The notes under the pieces were generated by a model, which had not been told where the DNA came from, searched no databases, and saw only the letters and a list, made by a program, of their open reading frames with translations. DNA of 48,262 nt from an uncultured Blastococcus sp. GTDB lineage: Bacteria > Actinomycetota > Actinomycetes > Mycobacteriales > Geodermatophilaceae. The translations under genes were made by a program, and so were the position numbers. Below are positions 44,251 to 48,262 of the stretch, piece by piece. The number at the start of each line of letters is the position of its first letter. The stretch's first letter is position 1. The stretch covers positions 1 through 48,262 of the forward strand of contig CADCTN010000011.1 in NCBI GenBank assembly GCA_902805535.1, given 5' to 3'.

Positions 44251-45921
44251 CTAGACGAGCCGGCGGCTGTCCTGGGCGACGACCCGCAGCCAGCGGTACC
44301 CGTAGCCGTCGAGCTGGATCTCCACCGTGCCCTTGTCGGAGACCGTCGTCTCCCCCGGCTGGAGCAGGTCGACCAGCCGGTGCGACGTGTCGCAGCCCTC
44401 CAGCGTGAACGGCACCGTCCGCGGTTCGGGGCCGAGGTTGTGCAGGGCGACCAGGGCTCCGTCGTCCCAGGTGCTCAGGTGGGCCAGCACCTCCGGGCAG
44501 GGCTGCTCCAGGATCTGGAAGCCGCCCCAGCCGAGCTCGGGGGACTCCCGGTACCGCCGGACCAGCAGCTTCATGAACGACAGCAGCGAGTCCGGGTCGT
44601 TGCGCTGGTCGGCGACGTTGACGTACTCGGGGGCGAAGCCGCCGGTCACCACCGGTCCGGGCAGCTTGCCCGGCGCCACGGGCGAGAAGCCGCCGTTGCG
44701 CCCGGAGGTCCACTGCATCGGCGTCCGGACGGCGAGCCGCCCCTCCGCGTCGAGGTCCTCCCCCATCCCGATCTCCTCGCCGTAGAAGAGCACCGGCGTG
44801 CCGGGCAGCGAGAACAGCAGGCTGTAGACCATGCGGACCCGTCGCGGGTCGCCGTCCAGCATCGGCGGCAGCCGCCGGCGCAGACCGCGGCCGTAGACCT
44901 GCATCCGCTCCTCGGGCCCGAACGCGGCGAAGACCTCGGCCCGCTCGTCGTCGCCGAGCTTGTCGAGGGTCAGCTCGTCGTGGTTGCGCACGAACGTGGC
45001 CCACTGCGAGTCCGGGTTGAGCGTGGGCCGGCCCTCCAGCGCGGTGACCAGCGGGCCGGCGTCGGCGCGGGCGAGGGCCAGGTAGAGCGCCTGCATGCCG
45101 ATGAAGTCGAACTGCATGGTCAGCTCGTCGCCGTCGCGGCCACCGAAGAACTCCAGCTGCTGCTCGTAGGGGAGGTTGACCTCGCCCAGGAGGACGCCGC
45201 CGCCCGACCTCCGGCCGACCAGTGCGCGCAGGTCGCGCAGGTACTCGTGCGGGTCGGGCAGGGCTCCGCCGTCCGCGCCCGCCGTCTCCAGGAAGAAGGG
45301 GACGGCGTCGACGCGGAAGCCCGAGAGCCCCAGCTGCAGCCAGAAGCCCATGATCTTGGCGACCTCGTCCCGGACCTTCGGGTTGGTGACGTTGAGGTCG
45401 GGCTGCTCCTTGTAGAACTTGTGCAGGTACCACTCCCCCGTCTTCTCCGAGAGCGTCCAGATGCTGTCCTCCTGGTCGGGGAAGACGACCTGGTCGGAGG
45501 TGTCCGGCGGCGGGTCGGAGCGCCAGACGTAGAAGTCGCGGAACGGCGAGTCCTTGGACGCCTCCGCCGACCGGAACCACGGGTGCTTGCGGGAGGTGTG
45601 GTTGACGACCAGGTCGGCGATCACCCGCATGCCGCGGTCCTTCGCCGTCCGGATCACCTCGACGAGGTCGCCGTGCGTGCCCAGCCGCGGGTCGACCCCG
45701 TAGAAGTCGGTGATGTCGTACCCGTCGTCCCGCTCGCCGGTCGGGTAGAAGGGCATCAGCCACAGGCAGGTGACGCCGAGGTCGGCCAGGTGGTCGATCC
45801 GCTGCGCGAGCCCGGCGAAGTCACCGATCCCGTCGGCGTTCCAGTCCATGTACGTCTCGACGTCCAGGCAGTAGACGACGGCGTTCTTCCACCAGAGGTC
45901 GGCCGTGTCGGTGATCCTCAC
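44251..45921 (-). CDS. GH13 alpha-amylase / trehalose synthase-like enzyme
   Basis: WWKNAVVYCLDVETYMDWNADGIGDFAGLAQRIDHLADLGVTCLWLMPFYPT; VIADLVVNHTS; FRVDAVPFF; LGEVN; FVRNHDELT. Confidence 0.88.
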   Translation of the reverse strand: MRITDTADLWWKNAVVYCLDVETYMDWNADGIGDFAGLAQRIDHLADLGVTCLWLMPFYPTGERDDGYDITDFYGVDPRLGTHGDLVEVIRTAKDRGMRVIADLVVNHTSRKHPWFRSAEASKDSPFRDFYVWRSDPPPDTSDQVVFPDQEDSIWTLSEKTGEWYLHKFYKEQPDLNVTNPKVRDEVAKIMGFWLQLGLSGFRVDAVPFFLETAGADGGALPDPHEYLRDLRALVGRRSGGGVLLGEVNLPYEQQLEFFGGRDGDELTMQFDFIGMQALYLALARADAGPLVTALEGRPTLNPDSQWATFVRNHDELTLDKLGDDERAEVFAAFGPEERMQVYGRGLRRRLPPMLDGDPRRVRMVYSLLFSLPGTPVLFYGEEIGMGEDLDAEGRLAVRTPMQWTSGRNGGFSPVAPGKLPGPVVTGGFAPEYVNVADQRNDPDSLLSFMKLLVRRYRESPELGWGGFQILEQPCPEVLAHLSTWDDGALVALHNLGPEPRTVPFTLEGCDTSHRLVDLLQPGETTVSDKGTVEIQLDGYGYRWLRVVAQDSRRLV

Positions 45922-46904
45922 AGCGCGACCGCGGGCTCGGGGGCGGTGACGCCCAGCTGCGGCAGCACGTGCGCACCGAACGCGTCGAGGAAGGCGTGCT
46001 GCTCCTGACCGACGTGGTGCAGGTAGATCTCGTCGAAGCCCAGGTCGGCGTACTCGGCCAGCCAGGCGGCGTGCTGCCCGAGGTCCGCCGAGACGTTGAC
46101 CACCTCCGCGACGTCCTCCCGGGTGACGCGCTCGCTCGCGGCGTCGAACGCCTCGACGTGGTCGAGGTCCCAGCACACCGGCGGAGGGAAGATGTTGCTG
46201 CGCCACTGGTCGTAGGCGATCTCGGTGGCTCGGTCGGGGTCCGGGTCCCAGGAGAGGTGCACCTGGACGGCGAGCCTGCCGCGGCCGCCGGCGTCCCGGT
46301 ATGCGGCGACCATCTCGCGGAGCTTGTCGTGCGGCTGGTTGACCGTCACCAGCCCGTCGGCCCAGTCGGCTCCCTTGCGGGCCGTCGCGACGCTGATCGC
46401 CGGGCAGACCAGTGCCGGCTGGATCTCCGGGAGCGTCCAGATCCGCGCCCGGTCGACGGTGACCAGGCCATCGTGGCTGACCTCCTCCCCCGCCAGGAGC
46501 GCCCGGATGATGTCCACGCACTCGCGCAGCCGGGCGTCGCGCAGTTCCTTGCGCGGCCATCCTTCACCGGTGATGTGCTCGTTCGACGCCTCGCCACTGC
46601 CCAGGGCCACCCAGAAGCGCCCCGGGAACATCGCGCCGAGGGTCGCGACCGCCTGGGCGACGATCGCCGGGTGGTAGCGCTGGCCGGGCGCGTTGACCGC
46701 GCCGAACGGCAGCGACGTCGTCGCGAGGGCGGCCCCGAGGAACGACCAGCCGAACCCCGACTGACCCTGGCGCGCGCTCCACGGCGAGAAGTGGTCGGAA
46801 CTCATCGCCCCGGTGAAGCCCACCTCCTCCGCGTGCTGGACCGCCTTCAGCAGTTCGGCGGGGTGGACCTGCTCGTGCGAGTTGTGGAATCCGATCACCG
46901 GCAT
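45918..46904 (-). CDS. Luciferase-like (LLM-class) flavin/F420 oxidoreductase
   Basis: MPVIGFHNSHEQVHPAELLKAVQHAEEVGFTGAMSSDHFSPWSARQGQSGFGWSFLGAALATTSLPFGAVNAPGQRYHPAIVAQAVATLGAMFPGRFWVALGSGEASNEHITG. Confidence 0.9.
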   Translation of the reverse strand: MPVIGFHNSHEQVHPAELLKAVQHAEEVGFTGAMSSDHFSPWSARQGQSGFGWSFLGAALATTSLPFGAVNAPGQRYHPAIVAQAVATLGAMFPGRFWVALGSGEASNEHITGEGWPRKELRDARLRECVDIIRALLAGEEVSHDGLVTVDRARIWTLPEIQPALVCPAISVATARKGADWADGLVTVNQPHDKLREMVAAYRDAGGRGRLAVQVHLSWDPDPDRATEIAYDQWRSNIFPPPVCWDLDHVEAFDAASERVTREDVAEVVNVSADLGQHAAWLAEYADLGFDEIYLHHVGQEQHAFLDAFGAHVLPQLGVTAPEPAVAL

Positions 46905-47023
46905 TGGTCATGCCTACCGGGGTCGGCACCTCCTGGCCAGGTGGGCGGCCCGGGCAGGGGCGCCGGCGACGTCCAGGTGGGCGCCCGAGACGTTGCCGAT
47001 GACCGGCCAGCGACACTGGTGCC

Positions 47024-48262
47024 GTGCTGCCACCGCCCGGGACACCGGGGACCGACCTGCCGGTGCGCTCCGCCCTGCCGGCACTGGCCGGCGCGCTCTC
47101 GGCCCGGGGTGCCGCCGTCCTCGTGGCCCCGCCCGGCACCGGGAAGACGACGCTGGTCCCGCTCGCGCTGGCCGGCACGCTCGCCGGCCGCATCGTCGTC
47201 GCCGAACCCCGCCGCGTCGCCGCCCGGGCCGCTGCGCGCCGGATGGCCGCGCTGCTGGGTGAGGCGGTCGGTGGACGGGTCGGGTACAGCGTGCGCGGGG
47301 ACAGCCGCCGCAGCGCCGTCACCCGGATCGAGGTGGTGACCACCGGTCTGCTGGTCCGCCGCCTCCAGGCCGACCCGGAGCTGCCGGGGGTGGACGCAGT
47401 GATCCTCGACGAGTGCCACGAACGGCACCTGGACACCGATCTGGCCCTCGCCTTCTGCCTGGACGTCCGCGGCGCCCTGCGTCCGGATCTGCAGCTGCTG
47501 GCCATGTCGGCCACGGCGCAGGCGGAGCGGCTGGCGGCGCTGCTGGGCGGGGCCGGCGGGCCCGCGCCGGTGGTCGAGAGCTCCGGCGCCCAGCACGACG
47601 TCGAGGCCGTCTGGGCGCCACCGACCGGCCCGGTCGACCCCCCGCACGGGCTGCGCGTCGATCCGCGGCTGCTCACCCACGTCGCGGCGACGGTGCGCCG
47701 GGCACTGGCCGAGCGGACCGGCGACGTGCTCGTCTTCCTGCCCGGCGGCGGCGAGATCGGCACCGTGACCGGGCAGCTGCGCGGCATCGACGCCGACGTG
47801 CTGCCGCTGCACGGCCGCCTGCCGGCCGCCGCCCAGGACGCCGCGCTCCAGTCGGGGCCCCGTCGCCGCGTCGTCCTCGCCACGGCGCTGGCGGAGAGCA
47901 GCCTGACGGTGCCCGGGGTCCGCGTCGTCGTCGACGCCGGGCTCTCCCGGGTGCCGCGGGCCGACCTGGCCCGGGGGCTCGGGTCGCTGGTCACCGTGCG
48001 GGCGTCTCGTGCCTCGGTCACCCAGCGCGCCGGCCGGGCCGGCCGGGAGGCGCCGGGTGCGGTCTACCGCTGCTGGACCGCCGCGGAGCACGACCGGCTG
48101 CCCGCCCACGAGGAGCCGGAGGTCGCCCTCGCCGACCTCACCGCCTTCGCCCTGGAGCTGGCCAGCTGGGGCGCGCCGGGCGGTGCCGGGCTCGGCCTGC
48201 TCGACGCTCCCCCACCGGCCGCCCTGCTCGTCGCCGGGCAGACGCTGCGGACGCTCGGCGCC
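47024..48262 (+). CDS. hrpB: ATP-dependent helicase HrpB (runs off right edge)
   Basis: GTG at 47024: VLPPPGTPGTDLPVRSALPALAGALSARGAAVLVAPPGTGKTTLVPLAL...VILDECHERHLDTDLALAFCLDVR...LLAMSATAQ...VTQRAGRAGR. Absent from the track because it is partial. Confidence 0.92.
   Translation, partial: MLPPPGTPGTDLPVRSALPALAGALSARGAAVLVAPPGTGKTTLVPLALAGTLAGRIVVAEPRRVAARAAARRMAALLGEAVGGRVGYSVRGDSRRSAVTRIEVVTTGLLVRRLQADPELPGVDAVILDECHERHLDTDLALAFCLDVRGALRPDLQLLAMSATAQAERLAALLGGAGGPAPVVESSGAQHDVEAVWAPPTGPVDPPHGLRVDPRLLTHVAATVRRALAERTGDVLVFLPGGGEIGTVTGQLRGIDADVLPLHGRLPAAAQDAALQSGPRRRVVLATALAESSLTVPGVRVVVDAGLSRVPRADLARGLGSLVTVRASRASVTQRAGRAGREAPGAVYRCWTAAEHDRLPAHEEPEVALADLTAFALELASWGAPGGAGLGLLDAPPPAALLVAGQTLRTLGA

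Noticed and set aside
1-48262. CRISPR arrays, tRNA/rRNA genes, prophage, toxin-antitoxin or restriction-defence islands
   Set aside because: No regular spaced repeats, structural RNA signatures or defence-family proteins were recognised in reading the window.

Overview
This is a high-GC actinobacterial chromosomal window. Gene content and order suggest Geodermatophilaceae, which is an inference. Most of it is dense, conventional coding sequence. Recognisable blocks are: (1) the infC-rpmI-rplT-SpoU methyltransferase run on the minus strand, with the pheS N-terminus at the left edge, separated by a ~5.3 kb segment holding an EamA transporter, an EAL-DICT-LOV-GGDEF protein, a TetR regulator and an AurF-like diiron oxygenase; (2) a GAF-ANTAR / SpoIIE-type phosphatase pair; (3) a nitrate assimilation region (HemD-wHTH NnaR-like regulator, narK, nirD, nirB, nasA) split by about 5 kb of unrelated genes; (4) an ECF42-type sigma factor with a DGPF/YCII protein; (5) YidD, MmuM, an SDR, a DUF3516 DEAD/DEAH helicase, an M28 peptidase, two tandem TSUP permeases, a DUF1524 nuclease lipoprotein, a GH13 enzyme with a luciferase-like oxidoreductase, and the start of hrpB. 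I saw no rRNA, tRNA, CRISPR array, transposase or prophage. The best leads are a dispersed near-perfect ~60-bp palindrome (two copies), the LOV-containing c-di-GMP protein with both catalytic domains intact, a likely AUC start and structured leader for infC, an in-frame nasA extension that keeps its own RBS and GTG, a 28-bp perfect palindrome next to a hairpin behind a GNAT remnant, and two or three unannotated small ORFs. I did not find anything I can confidently call a new defence or mobile system.
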